Both the position numbers and the translations under genes were made by a program. The notes under the pieces were generated by a model. That model did no database searches. It was not told the origin of the DNA and saw nothing but the letters and a program-made list of their open reading frames with translations. This document shows positions 27,316 to 36,345 of a stretch of DNA of 36,382 nt, piece after piece. The DNA is from Betaproteobacteria bacterium (GTDB taxonomy: Bacteria > Pseudomonadota > Gammaproteobacteria > Burkholderiales > Burkholderiaceae), in assembly GCA_009927445.1 (NCBI GenBank), contig RFMZ01000228.1, positions 1 to 36,382 on the forward strand. Reading direction: 5' to 3'. Position 1 is the stretch's first letter. Each line of letters opens with the position of its first letter.

Positions 27316-28314
27316 CTACGGTTTAATATTGGCAGTTTTTACTACAACACTCCATTTAGCTGCCTCAGCTTTAATTAATTGTCCAAATTCCTCAGGGCTA
27401 CCTCCGCCAAGTTCATTACCCTGAGATAAAACAAACTCAACCATCCCAGGGTCTTTTAAAACCTGATTGATCGATTTATTCAGCTTGTCAATAATTGCTT
27501 TTGGTGTACCTTTGGGCGCCACTACTCCCTGCCAGTTATCTACCGCTACCTGAGGAAAACCAATTTCTGCAAAGGTTGGAATGTCCTTTAACATCGGTGA
27601 GCGTTTTTTGCTAGTAATCGCGATAGCTCTTAATTTATCACCCTTAATCATCGGCGTGGCAGAATAAAGTTGATCAAACATGATGTTTACTGTTCCGCCC
27701 ATCAAGTCGGTTAATGCTGCTGCCCCACTCTTGTAGGGCACGTGAATCATGTCTATTCCAGCGCTTTGCTTAAAAAGCTCTGCTGAAAGTTGGTGGCTTC
27801 CACCAATACCACCAGATGAGAAAGTTAACTGACCAGGCTTTGCTTTGGCATCTTTAATAATATCTTGTACCGTTTTATAGGATGAATTCGGGTGAACGAC
27901 TAAGACTAGTGGCCCTTTTTCAATTAAAACAATCGGCATTAAATCCGTTTCCGGATCGTACCGTAAATTACCAAAAAGTGTCTTATTGATAGCTAATGGC
28001 GCAAAATTACCCATTCCAATGGTGTAGCCGTCAGGATTTGCTTTAGCAATTAATTCCGTACCAATATTTCCGCCAGCTCCTGGCTTATTATCTACAATGA
28101 TTGGTACTTTGAGGACTTGCGTTAAGAGCTGCGTAATTTGTCGGCTTCGAGAATCAGCTCCCCCACCAGCACCATAGGGAACAATGAAATTAATCGGTTT
28201 ATTGGGATAATCAGCCTGTGCGGCCGCCTTTTGTAACCCAAAACTAAGAGCTAGTAAAACTACAGCGAGGTGACTTAAGTAAAGTAAATAGGATTTTTTA
28301 GGCATAATTAACAT
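27316..28314 (-). CDS. Bug-type periplasmic solute receptor (TctC family), first copy
   Basis: A tripartite-tricarboxylate-transporter receptor, the periplasmic binding protein family greatly expanded in Burkholderiales. A signal peptide (SYLLYLSHLAVVLLALSFG, cleavage near AAAQA) leads to the conserved start DYPNKPINFIVPYGAGGGADSRSR. Further family blocks are VDNKPGAGGNIG and PYKSGAAALTDLMGG. The frame is open to 28365, but an extended -10 on this strand at 28330-28338 suggests starts at 28314 or 28305. Ligands of this family are mostly organic acids; no specific one can be read. No TctA or TctB gene is in the window. Confidence 0.88.
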   Translation of the reverse strand: MLIMPKKSYLLYLSHLAVVLLALSFGLQKAAAQADYPNKPINFIVPYGAGGGADSRSRQITQLLTQVLKVPIIVDNKPGAGGNIGTELIAKANPDGYTIGMGNFAPLAINKTLFGNLRYDPETDLMPIVLIEKGPLVLVVHPNSSYKTVQDIIKDAKAKPGQLTFSSGGIGGSHQLSAELFKQSAGIDMIHVPYKSGAAALTDLMGGTVNIMFDQLYSATPMIKGDKLRAIAITSKKRSPMLKDIPTFAEIGFPQVAVDNWQGVVAPKGTPKAIIDKLNKSINQVLKDPGMVEFVLSQGNELGGGSPEEFGQLIKAEAAKWSVVVKTANIKP

Positions 28315-28329
28315 TTCTAGTTTTTTTAA

Positions 28330-28338
28330 ATCATACCA
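28330..28338 (-). promoter_or_regulatory. extended -10 promoter of the first Bug receptor
   Basis: On the minus strand TGGTATGAT fits an extended -10 (TGnTATAAT). The predicted RNA start near 28323 lies downstream of the longest possible ATG (28365), which supports a shorter protein. Confidence 0.4.
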
Positions 28339-28379
28339 TTTTCCTATCCCAACATCTTTTTTCAAGCGGAATTATTACT

Positions 28380-29381
28380 ATGTTTTTTGAATTTTTTAGC
28401 AGTCATCAAAAAAGTAATTTGCGGTTTTTCTTCTTCCTATTTTTAAGTTTTTTAGCCACTAATTTAGCCTTTGCCATACCAGTTGACTATCCAAATAGAC
28501 CAGTAAAAATAATCGCCCCTGTTGCCCCTGGAGGTGGTGTTGATCTAGTTGCTCGAACCATTGCTGACCGACTCACTAAGGCATTAGGGCAGAGCTTTAT
28601 CGTCGAAAATCAAAGTGGTGGTGGCGGTGCAATTGCTTCACAAACAGTCGCGAGAGCTCCCGCGGATGGTTATACGCTATTACTTTCTTATGTAGGCACA
28701 CATGGCACTAACCCAGCCGTACGAAAGCTACCTTATGACGCACAAAAAGACTTTACTCATATTGCGATGGTCGGTGGCACACCCAATGTTTTAGTGGTAC
28801 ATCCAAGCGTGAATGCAAAAAATCTCAAAGAATTCCTCGATTATGCAAAAAGTAATTCGGATAAGATGACCTATGGTTCGGCCGGTCAAGGGACTCTTAC
28901 CCACTTGGCGATGGAGCAGTTAAAAATTCAAGGGCATTTTATGAGTACCCACGCCCCTTATCGTGGAATTGGGCCTGCCTTCACGGATCTGATGGGGGGG
29001 CAAACCCTTTCGATGTTTCCTGGACTCGCCGCTGCTTTGCCGCATATCAAGTCAGGAAAAGCAAAGCCAATTGCTGTAACTGGCTTAAAGCGGCACCCAT
29101 TATTGCCAGATATCCCAACCTTCAAAGAACTTGGTTACGAGGGTTTTAATGGTATCCAGTGGTACGGCATTTCCGGGCCTACGCAAATACCAGATAAGAT
29201 AAGAAACCTTTTAAATATGGAAATTAATAAAGCAATCCGTAACCCCGAATTAAAAGACCGATTATCGGCCGAGGCTATCGAACCAATGCCTATGTCTTCT
29301 GATCAATACACTTTGTATATTAAAAATGATATTGCCCGCTGGACACGCGTGGCAAACGATAGAAAAATTCAACTAGACTAA
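28380..29381 (+). CDS. Bug-type periplasmic solute receptor (TctC family), second copy
   Basis: A 333-residue receptor of the same family, with a strongly hydrophobic signal peptide (FFFFLFLSFLATNLAFA) and the start VDYPNRPVKIIAPVAPGGGVDLVAR. Family blocks VENQSGGGGAIASQ and PYRGIGPAFTDLMGG are present. It diverges from the first copy and is followed 7 bases later by the MmgE/PrpD-family gene, probably in one transcript, so its ligand may be the substrate, or a precursor, of that enzyme. Confidence 0.88.
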   Translation: MFFEFFSSHQKSNLRFFFFLFLSFLATNLAFAIPVDYPNRPVKIIAPVAPGGGVDLVARTIADRLTKALGQSFIVENQSGGGGAIASQTVARAPADGYTLLLSYVGTHGTNPAVRKLPYDAQKDFTHIAMVGGTPNVLVVHPSVNAKNLKEFLDYAKSNSDKMTYGSAGQGTLTHLAMEQLKIQGHFMSTHAPYRGIGPAFTDLMGGQTLSMFPGLAAALPHIKSGKAKPIAVTGLKRHPLLPDIPTFKELGYEGFNGIQWYGISGPTQIPDKIRNLLNMEINKAIRNPELKDRLSAEAIEPMPMSSDQYTLYIKNDIARWTRVANDRKIQLD

Positions 29382-29388
29382 TTTAATT

Positions 29389-30768
29389 ATGGCAATCAAC
29401 ACAAAAGTAGAAGCAGATCACAATCCCCCTGAAATTACTAAAATCCTTGCAGAGTTTGTGGCACACCATCCCTCGAATGGCTGGCAGGCATCAGTTGACC
29501 ATGAAGCACACCGAACTTTTTTAAACTGGCTGGGCTGTGGCATTGGCGCTTGCCAACATGAAAGCGTAATTGCTTCAATTGCTGCTATGCAAGAGTTTAG
29601 TCCAGCTCAACAAGCTAGTCTGCTAGGCAGAAATGAGCGCATTGACATGGCAGGTGCCGCTTTAATCAATGGGATTAGCTCGCATACTTTTGACTTTGAT
29701 GACACCCATCTCAAAACGATTATCCACCCTGCTGGGCCCGTTGCATCTGCCCTTTTAGCTTTGGCAGAACATACCCAAGCATCTGGTCGGCAGGTTCTAG
29801 ATGCCCTCATTTTAGGCATTGATGTAGCTTGCCGTATTGGGAACGCGATGTACCCAAATCATTATGATCGTGGTTGGCATATTACTGGTTCGACTGGCTC
29901 TGTTGGAGCTGCTGCAGCCTGTGCTAGACTGCTAGGCCTAAATGTCAAACAAACCCAAATGGCTATTGGTATTGCTGCCTCTCAGCCGATCGGTTTTAGA
30001 GAGCAGTTTGGCACGATGACGAAGCCATTTCATCCCGGTGGTGCGGCGCGAGCTGGCCTGACTTCAGCTTTATTAGCTAAGCATGGATTTACGTCAAGTC
30101 CCAAAGCTCTAGAGGCGCCCCGAGGAATGATCCAATCTATTTCTACTAAATATGACTGGTCAGAAATCACTACTGAACTTGGTCAACGCTTTGAAATTTC
30201 CTTTAATACCTATAAACCATTTGCTTGTGGAATTGTGATTCATCCAAGTATTGACGCTTGCGTACAACTTCGCAATCAAGGGGTCACCGTTGACAATCTT
30301 GAGAGGCTTGAACTAAGAGTACATTCACTGGTATTAGAGTTAACGGGTAAGAAAACACCTCGTGACGGACTAGAGGGAAAATTTAGTGTTTATCACGGCT
30401 GCGCCGCAGGAATTGTTTTTGGCTGTGCGGCTGAGGATGAGTTTCATGATGCCATCGTCAATCGTCCAGATATGGTTGCACTAAGGGCTAAAGTACTTGC
30501 TACCGTAGACGATACGATTGATGAGGCCGCTGCCGATGTAACCGCTTATCTGAAAGATGGTCAAAAACTTCATGTTCGTGTTGAGCGTGCCATCGGTTCA
30601 TTAGAAAATCCAATGACCGATAAACACCTAGAAGCGAAGTTTGAGGGTTTGTCAAACCCAATTCTTGGGCAAAACCAAACTAGACAGCTCATTCAAACTT
30701 GTTGGAATCTTAAAAATCAGATAAATTTAAAACAACTCGTAACACTGGCAACTAAAGCATCCGTCTAA
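29389..30768 (+). CDS. MmgE/PrpD family protein
   Basis: A 459-residue member of the family of 2-methylcitrate dehydratase (PrpD) and cis-aconitate decarboxylase. Motifs are NGISSHTFDFDDTH near residue 92, the HPAGPVASALLALAEH helix, GWHITGSTGSVGAAAACARLLGL, and MTKPFHPGGAARAG. The second domain ends with DAIVNRPDMVALRAKV and VTAYLKDG. No other methylcitrate-cycle gene (prpB, prpC) is near, so a propionate role is unlikely. Pairing with Bug receptors is frequent in Burkholderiales. The actual substrate, presumably a dicarboxylate or tricarboxylate, is unknown. Confidence 0.85.
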   Translation: MAINTKVEADHNPPEITKILAEFVAHHPSNGWQASVDHEAHRTFLNWLGCGIGACQHESVIASIAAMQEFSPAQQASLLGRNERIDMAGAALINGISSHTFDFDDTHLKTIIHPAGPVASALLALAEHTQASGRQVLDALILGIDVACRIGNAMYPNHYDRGWHITGSTGSVGAAAACARLLGLNVKQTQMAIGIAASQPIGFREQFGTMTKPFHPGGAARAGLTSALLAKHGFTSSPKALEAPRGMIQSISTKYDWSEITTELGQRFEISFNTYKPFACGIVIHPSIDACVQLRNQGVTVDNLERLELRVHSLVLELTGKKTPRDGLEGKFSVYHGCAAGIVFGCAAEDEFHDAIVNRPDMVALRAKVLATVDDTIDEAAADVTAYLKDGQKLHVRVERAIGSLENPMTDKHLEAKFEGLSNPILGQNQTRQLIQTCWNLKNQINLKQLVTLATKASV

Positions 30769-30784
30769 CAGTGCTAACCGTTGC

Positions 30785-31879
30785 TTATATTTTTAAGCCT
30801 AAAACTCGTACGGCATTTCCACTCAAGATAGCAATGCGTTCTTGATCTGACAAACTCGGTGTTTGCATAATGTGATCGACAGGCTGCTCAGACCAAGGTA
30901 TTGGATGGTCAGACCCAATCATTATTTGACTAGTGCCAACTTGAGCCGCTAAATGTCTTAGCGCTTCGGAGGTAAAGACCAAAGAATCAAAGTACATCTG
31001 ATTTAGGTACTCTGTGGGTTTTTTCTTCAGGACAATATTGGGGTCACACATAGTTGGTGATACCGTGCAACTATGGTCTGACCTTGGTGCATAAGATGGA
31101 AGATATCCGCCACCATGCGCTGCGATAATTTTTATTTTAGGAAACTTATCTAAAGTGCCATCAAAAATTAAGTGCTGTAAAGCAATCGTGGTGTCTAAAG
31201 GATTACCAATCAAATTTGATAACCAACCATTACCCTTAAATCGTGAAGCTAATTGCGGTGTACTTTGTGGATGTATAAATAAAGCTACATTTAACTCTTG
31301 AGCCTTAGCAAATACAGGGTGATATCTTGGATTTGAAAAATCATCGCCAAGAACACTGCCGCCTATTGCGGCTCCAACTAAACCATATTGCTTAATACCT
31401 TCCTCAAGTTGCTCAACAGCCAAGTCGGGAAATTGCATTGCTAAGGACGCAAAGCCAGCAAAGTGCTGCGAATTTTTGGCGCATAGCTCTGCTAAATTTT
31501 TATTATTGATATGACAAATAGCTTTGGCAGTATCTCGATCCTTTTTGTACCAATACGGATTAATACTCAGAACTTGCATATCAACTCCCTGAGCCTGCAT
31601 TGCGGCGATACGCTCTTCAACTTGAATGAAGTTTTTAGTTTGCCCCCTAGTTGGTGCCAATACGGACTTGGCATCTGCGCCCATTAAATCAATCGCCTCC
31701 TGAAAATAACAGTGCGCATGAACATCGATAGCCTTTATTCTTTTTCCTTGAATAATTAAGGGCGGTCTTTGCACCGGTATATTTTGTGCTTGAGCTTTAC
31801 CTAAAATACCGCAAGAACAAAATGTTAGGCCTCCAAGTGCTTTAACACCGGTATTTAAAAATTGCCGTCTATTTAGCAT
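30785..31879 (-). CDS. Tat-signal amidohydrolase/decarboxylase of the ACMSD family
   Basis: A 364-residue amidohydrolase-2 protein like 2-amino-3-carboxymuconate-6-semialdehyde and gamma-resorcylate decarboxylases. Metal ligands are HAH (54-56), H203 (FIHPQS), H255 (AAHGGG) and D324 (GSDHP). The N-terminus carries RRQFLNTG, a twin-arginine motif, then a hydrophobic stretch and AQAQN, suggesting folded export to the periplasm; most family members are cytoplasmic. It is the last gene of a five-gene minus-strand run (exporter, two dehydrogenases, Bug receptor). GAGGG precedes the ATG. The 16-base gap to the convergent MmgE/PrpD gene holds no terminator. Confidence 0.85.
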   Translation of the reverse strand: MLNRRQFLNTGVKALGGLTFCSCGILGKAQAQNIPVQRPPLIIQGKRIKAIDVHAHCYFQEAIDLMGADAKSVLAPTRGQTKNFIQVEERIAAMQAQGVDMQVLSINPYWYKKDRDTAKAICHINNKNLAELCAKNSQHFAGFASLAMQFPDLAVEQLEEGIKQYGLVGAAIGGSVLGDDFSNPRYHPVFAKAQELNVALFIHPQSTPQLASRFKGNGWLSNLIGNPLDTTIALQHLIFDGTLDKFPKIKIIAAHGGGYLPSYAPRSDHSCTVSPTMCDPNIVLKKKPTEYLNQMYFDSLVFTSEALRHLAAQVGTSQIMIGSDHPIPWSEQPVDHIMQTPSLSDQERIAILSGNAVRVLGLKI

Positions 31880-31916
31880 ATCGCCCTCTTGTCTCTTTTT
31901 ATTTGGTTTCTTATTA

Positions 31917-32903
31917 TTAATTAGCCTTTAAATTAGCGGCTTTACTTATTTTACCAGCCACATCCATTTCGGACTTTATAAATTGATTAAACCCATCTGG
32001 AGTCATTGGCATTGCCTCTGCACCTAACTTCACAAAACGCTCTTTCACCTCATTATTATTTAATGCTTTTATAACCTCATCGTTAATTCTTTTAACGATT
32101 GCTGGGGGAGTCCCTGCTGGCGCAATTAAGCCAACCCAAAAAACAAAATCTGAATTAGCAACACCGCTCTCGACGGTCGTTGGAATATTCGGCAAAGCAG
32201 AAGAACGTTTTGCCGTACTTACCGCTAAGGCTTTTAACTTCCCCCCTTGTATCAAGGGCAGGGCCGTCGAAAGCGGTGCAAAATACCAATCCGCTCTTCC
32301 ACCAATGACGTCAGATATAGCCTCTGGGGTGCCTTTGTAGGGAACGTGCGTGGCTTTAACGCTTGCTGCTAAATTAAATTTCTCCGCATTCATGTGGGTA
32401 GCACTGCCAATCCCTGCTGAAGCAAAATTGAGCTCACCAGGTTTTTCTTTCGTTGCATTAACTAGGTCTGTAACAGTTTTCCAAGACTTTGAAGGGGATA
32501 TAACTAAGACATTTGGCAGTGCTGCTAAAGGGATAACACCCGTTAAATCTTTCAATGTGTCATAGGACAAGTTCGTATAAATAAAAGGATTGAGGGCATG
32601 GCCAGAGGCTTGAACTAAAAAGTTATAACCATCTGGTTCAGACTTCGCTACTTGGGACGCGGCTATCGTTCCGCCAGCGCCGGGTTTGTTTTCAATTACA
32701 ACTTGCTGTCCTAAACTGGCTGACATCACATCCCCAACCGATCTAGCAATAACATCCGTACCACTCCCCGCTGTAAACGCTACAATAAATTTGATAGGCT
32801 TGGATGGATAATTTTGTGCCCAAGTCTGTAAATGAACAAAGGTCATTAGACCGACACAAACCCAACGCAGAACATTTTTAATATTTGCATACTTACCGTA
32901 CAT
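31917..32903 (-). CDS. Bug-type periplasmic solute receptor (TctC family), third copy
   Basis: A 328-residue receptor with signal peptide (VLRWVCVGLMTFVHLQTWAQ) and the start NYPSKPIKFIVAFTAGSGTDVIAR; SGTD replaces the more usual GGxD of the ligand loop. VIENKPGAGGTIAASQ and PYKGTPEAISDVIGG are present. GGAGG four bases before the ATG (complement of 32908-32912) is a strong ribosome-binding site. It sits between a dehydrogenase and the Tat-signal hydrolase on one strand, so it may deliver the substrate that this hydrolase meets in the periplasm. Confidence 0.88.
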   Translation of the reverse strand: MYGKYANIKNVLRWVCVGLMTFVHLQTWAQNYPSKPIKFIVAFTAGSGTDVIARSVGDVMSASLGQQVVIENKPGAGGTIAASQVAKSEPDGYNFLVQASGHALNPFIYTNLSYDTLKDLTGVIPLAALPNVLVISPSKSWKTVTDLVNATKEKPGELNFASAGIGSATHMNAEKFNLAASVKATHVPYKGTPEAISDVIGGRADWYFAPLSTALPLIQGGKLKALAVSTAKRSSALPNIPTTVESGVANSDFVFWVGLIAPAGTPPAIVKRINDEVIKALNNNEVKERFVKLGAEAMPMTPDGFNQFIKSEMDVAGKISKAANLKAN

Positions 32904-32920
32904 ACTGCCTCCAATATTTA

Positions 32921-32949
32921 TATTAATATTACAAATTGCTATAAATCAA
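32921..32949 (-). promoter_or_regulatory. candidate promoter of the third Bug receptor
   Basis: TTGATT (32949-32944) and TTAATA (32926-32921) on the minus strand are 17 bases apart, giving a very short leader that still contains the GGAGG. Confidence 0.3.
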
Positions 32950-32951
32950 CC

Positions 32952-32997
32952 CGATGCGTTTTGGCACATCGCAGCTCTTCCTAACCCGAATGGTTAG
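32952..32997 (-). repeat. two hairpins between dehydrogenase and receptor genes
   Basis: One stem (CTAACC 32981-32986 with GGTTAG 32992-32997) is perfect. The other (32952-32958 with 32965-32971) has 7 pairs on the minus-strand RNA, including one G-U, but a mismatch on the plus strand. Neither has a T run. They may protect or separate mRNA segments. Confidence 0.4.
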
Positions 32998-33012
32998 ACT
33001 GAATACGACAAT

Positions 33013-33933
33013 CTAACTCAGCCCATCAGGGATTGTTTTATTTTCAGAAGTTAATTCTAACCCCGAATCCTTCGCAACTTCAATTAACAGTGCAGAAAAA
33101 TCGATATCTCCATAACCTCTACCAACCATTCTAGCAATTGACTCGCGCGTAGCTGCCGCACTTGGCATCACGACCCCATGTGCTTTTGCAGCCGCCATAC
33201 CTAAATCCATGTCCTTTAATAATAATTCTGGGGTAAAAGTAACTTGTTCAAAATTGAGATTAGTTAAAACCGGCGTTTTATATCTGGTGTACATGGAACC
33301 TAATACTGAATCATTAATACTCTCTAGGAATAAATGTCGAGGTATTCCAGCTTTTTCTGCTAGAACAGTGATTTCGCATAAATTCTGAATGACAACGCCA
33401 AACATCGTGTTGTGCGCAATTTTCCAAACCCTAGCTAGTTCTCCCTCCCCAATCCACATGCATTTTTTTGCCATCGCTTGGAAATATGGCTCGGCTATAT
33501 TGTATAGATCTCTAGGGCCGGAAGACACTACTAGTAACAAGCCCGCTTTTGCAACTTTAGCGTTGCCTGAAACTGGCGCACACAAATATCCGATGCCTAA
33601 AGCCTCTAACTCTTTACGTACCTCTGCAGAACCTTCCTGAGAAATGGATGAGCTATCGACAACCATCTTTGGCTTTGTGGAGGTCGTAACTAAACCACCT
33701 GGGCCAAATAAAACTTGTTTTAGATCTTTTGTTGTAGAAACCATCGTGATAACCGTTTCACAACCAGCCAGGTCTAGTACATTGTTAACAACTACCGCAC
33801 CGTACTTTGCTAATGGCTCTGCCTTGCTGCGTGTCCGGTTCCATACTTCGACCTCATATCCAGCCTGAAGAAGTCTTTTAACCATTGCTTCACCCATACG
33901 CCCTAGGCCAATCCAACCAATTTTCTTACTCAT
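33013..33933 (-). CDS. 3-hydroxyisobutyrate-dehydrogenase-like NAD(P) oxidoreductase, first copy
   Basis: A 306-residue beta-hydroxyacid dehydrogenase. The N-terminal dinucleotide-binding motif is WIGLGRMGEAM (7-17), the substrate loop is CAPVSGNAKVAKAG (118-131; SGN where SGG is usual), and the catalytic lysine is K171 in VWKIAHN. The C-terminal block KDMDLGMAAAKAHGVVMP fits the family. Likely substrates are short 3-hydroxyacids or semialdehydes, such as tartronate semialdehyde. It follows the second dehydrogenase by 34 bases. GGGGA precedes the ATG. Confidence 0.87.
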   Translation of the reverse strand: MSKKIGWIGLGRMGEAMVKRLLQAGYEVEVWNRTRSKAEPLAKYGAVVVNNVLDLAGCETVITMVSTTKDLKQVLFGPGGLVTTSTKPKMVVDSSSISQEGSAEVRKELEALGIGYLCAPVSGNAKVAKAGLLLVVSSGPRDLYNIAEPYFQAMAKKCMWIGEGELARVWKIAHNTMFGVVIQNLCEITVLAEKAGIPRHLFLESINDSVLGSMYTRYKTPVLTNLNFEQVTFTPELLLKDMDLGMAAAKAHGVVMPSAAATRESIARMVGRGYGDIDFSALLIEVAKDSGLELTSENKTIPDGLS

Positions 33934-33967
33934 ACCTATTTCCCCGTTTTAGTTCAAATTAATTTAT

Positions 33968-34858
33968 CTAGTTTAGATCAGTTGCTAAACTAGCCCGTCT
34001 TTCTAGTAGTCTGATAACTGCTGCATAATCTAAATCTCCTTCGCCATCTTGGATTACTTGCTGTAACCAATGGTAAGTCATCGTTGTTTGATCTATTGGA
34101 GCAGCTAAATCTGTTGCTGCATCCTTTATTAAAGTTAAATCCTTGAGCATTTGATGGACTGTAAAAGTAGGGCTAAAGTCTCTTAATTCTAATGAAGAAC
34201 CTAACTGTTCTGATTTTGCCTTAATAATTGGTGAGCCTACAGCACTGTTTGATAGAACCTGCCACATATCAGACCAATCTAAGTTTCCTAACCTTCCTAA
34301 AGTTAATGCCTCTGAAAGCATCGCACTGGTTTGGGCTATTAAAAGGTTTACTACCAGCTTCATTAATCTAGCCTGTTCTTGCTCGCCCAAATAATACTGT
34401 TTTGGTCCCCAAGATGCCAGCATTGGTAAAACTCTTTCATAAATATTTTTGTCTCCAGAAGCCAAAATAGTTAACATGGCTGCCTCTGCCATATGATTAT
34501 TACCTGAAACAGCTACTCTTAGATAAGGAATATTTTTTTGCTTAAGCTTACTGGCAACTTTTTGTGATGCACTTAATGATATGGTGCTTGTATCTATATA
34601 AATACTTTTGGCCTGAGCATATTGCTCAACTTGATCAGCAACTATTAAAAATGCCTCGTCATTTGGCAAAGAGGAGAATATGTAATCTGCCCATAAGTAA
34701 TCTTCTCTTGAATTGGTTGCTTTTATCAACCCATTTTTAATACCAATTTTTATCCGCTCTACATCTTGATCGATTACTTTCACAGTATTACCCTTGGCAG
34801 CTAAATGTTGAGCCATGGGTAATCCCATTTTTCCGATTCCAATAAATAATATTTTCAT
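33968..34858 (-). CDS. 3-hydroxyisobutyrate-dehydrogenase-like NAD(P) oxidoreductase, second copy
   Basis: A 296-residue paralogue of the preceding enzyme: LFIGIGKMGLPMA (4-16) for cofactor binding, VAVSGNNHMAEAAM with the same SGN variant, and a lysine in RLMKLVVNLL at the catalytic position. The C-terminal KDLTLIKDAATDLAAPI matches the family. Divergence from its neighbour is large, so the pair is not a recent duplication and the two may form a heteromer or act on successive intermediates. It lies 22 bases after the exporter gene. Confidence 0.85.
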   Translation of the reverse strand: MKILFIGIGKMGLPMAQHLAAKGNTVKVIDQDVERIKIGIKNGLIKATNSREDYLWADYIFSSLPNDEAFLIVADQVEQYAQAKSIYIDTSTISLSASQKVASKLKQKNIPYLRVAVSGNNHMAEAAMLTILASGDKNIYERVLPMLASWGPKQYYLGEQEQARLMKLVVNLLIAQTSAMLSEALTLGRLGNLDWSDMWQVLSNSAVGSPIIKAKSEQLGSSLELRDFSPTFTVHQMLKDLTLIKDAATDLAAPIDQTTMTYHWLQQVIQDGEGDLDYAAVIRLLERRASLATDLN

Positions 34859-34880
34859 AACTCGCTCCAGTTTTAAATGA

Positions 34881-36275
34881 TCACTTTAATTTTCGGATGG
34901 AGATGCCTGCATTACTATCTAACTTATTTAAGATGATCATTCCAATTATTGGGAATATTGCAATAAATACTAACGCCAATCTAAAATCTGATACGCTGGG
35001 CGTTTCAATGTTCCCACTGTGCATCAAACTTACTAAGGTTAATGTCAATGATCCAATCGCTATCCCTAATGCCATACTTAATTGCATTGCCGTGCTGCTA
35101 ACTGACGATCCTGAACTGATTTTTTCTTTAGGAATATCTGCTAAAGAAAGCGTATTAATCGATGTAAACTGTAATGATCTGGTTAAACCACCGCAAAAAA
35201 GAATCACCACTATTAAGCCTATTTGCATATTTTCATTGATACAAGCGCTTAATAAAAATGTAACGATGATCATTGCCCCATTGACCATCATGACTAATTT
35301 AAAACCATATTTGTTTAAAAGTGGCGTTGTAACAGTTTTCATGGCTAAATTACCTAAGAAAATACTCAGCACAATTAAACCAGCTTTAAATGGGTCCATG
35401 CCCAACCCAATTTGTAAAAATAGTGGGATTAAAAATGGCACCGTTGCAATCGCTATACGAAAAAATAACCCTGCCCAGAGGGTTGTAGTAAATGTTGGTA
35501 TTTTCAAAAGTGACAGGTCAATCATTGGGTGAGGACTTTTTTTCATATGCTTGATTGAGCAACAGCCGCTAATTACCCCCAAAACCATAAAACCTAAAAT
35601 TTCCAGTTGACTATCCTTAATATGGCGTGTCAACTCAATAGCATAAATGATGCTACTGAGCGCCACACCTGTGAGTAGAAAACCATAGATATCAAATGGC
35701 TTTCGTATTTTTTCCTTTTTTTCTTCCAACAAAATGAAACTAAAGATAATTCCAATGATACCAATTGGAATATTTATAAAAAATATCCAGTGCCAGGTTG
35801 CGTAAGTGGTTAGAAACCCGCCTATTGCTGGCCCAACAACTGGTCCAACTAATCCTGGCCATGTAATTAATGAAATTGCTCTGATCAAGCCATCTTTTTG
35901 GGTATTTTGAAGTACTATGGCCCTACCCACAGGAACCATTAATGCGCCACCCACCCCTTGTAAGATTCGTGCACAAGTAAAAAAAGTCAAATTTTCACTC
36001 AATCCACAAAGTATCGAAGCGAATGTAAATAATACAATTGCGAGGATGAATACTTTTTTTGAACCAAACCGATCTGCAACCCACCCACTTATTGGGATAC
36101 ACGTTGCTAAAGTCAGTAAATAAGCCGTAATACCTATACCAACATCTACGGGACTCACCCCAAAATCACTGGCCATTTGTGGTAATGCCGTTGTAATAAC
36201 CGTACTATCTAGAGTCTCCATAAAAAATGTGGTCGCTACTAGGTAAATAATCCAATCCACTTTTTTTGATTGCAT
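34881..36275 (-). CDS. DHA2-family (14-TM) MFS transporter
   Basis: A 464-residue drug:H+ antiporter-2 type carrier. Motif D1 (LDSTVITTALPQM, about 21-33), motif A (GWVADRFGSKKVF) and motif C-like ARILQGVGGALMVPVGRAIVLQ are visible, with about 14 hydrophobic helices. The family exports drugs and metabolites; here it heads a catabolic-looking run and may move a substrate or toxic intermediate rather than an antibiotic. No TetR or MarR regulator lies beside it within the window. Confidence 0.87.
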   Translation of the reverse strand: MQSKKVDWIIYLVATTFFMETLDSTVITTALPQMASDFGVSPVDVGIGITAYLLTLATCIPISGWVADRFGSKKVFILAIVLFTFASILCGLSENLTFFTCARILQGVGGALMVPVGRAIVLQNTQKDGLIRAISLITWPGLVGPVVGPAIGGFLTTYATWHWIFFINIPIGIIGIIFSFILLEEKKEKIRKPFDIYGFLLTGVALSSIIYAIELTRHIKDSQLEILGFMVLGVISGCCSIKHMKKSPHPMIDLSLLKIPTFTTTLWAGLFFRIAIATVPFLIPLFLQIGLGMDPFKAGLIVLSIFLGNLAMKTVTTPLLNKYGFKLVMMVNGAMIIVTFLLSACINENMQIGLIVVILFCGGLTRSLQFTSINTLSLADIPKEKISSGSSVSSTAMQLSMALGIAIGSLTLTLVSLMHSGNIETPSVSDFRLALVFIAIFPIIGMIILNKLDSNAGISIRKLK

Positions 36276-36316
36276 AGCGATAGTTGTGAAATTACTTTTT
36301 TATTAATTGAGGGTTT

Positions 36317-36345
36317 ATTTTAGCCTGCCTAGATGGTGTCTCTAA
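36317..36345 (-). promoter_or_regulatory. candidate promoter of the MFS-led operon
   Basis: Minus-strand TTAGAG (36345-36340) and TAAAAT (36322-36317) are 17 bases apart, about 42 bases before the transporter ATG. The remaining bases to 36382 show no gene. Confidence 0.4.

Noticed and set aside
34897..35532. 211-codon plus-strand open frame opposite the DHA2 transporter
   Set aside because: It is fully antisense to a clear transporter, has no family motif and reflects the codon pattern of hydrophobic residues on the other strand.
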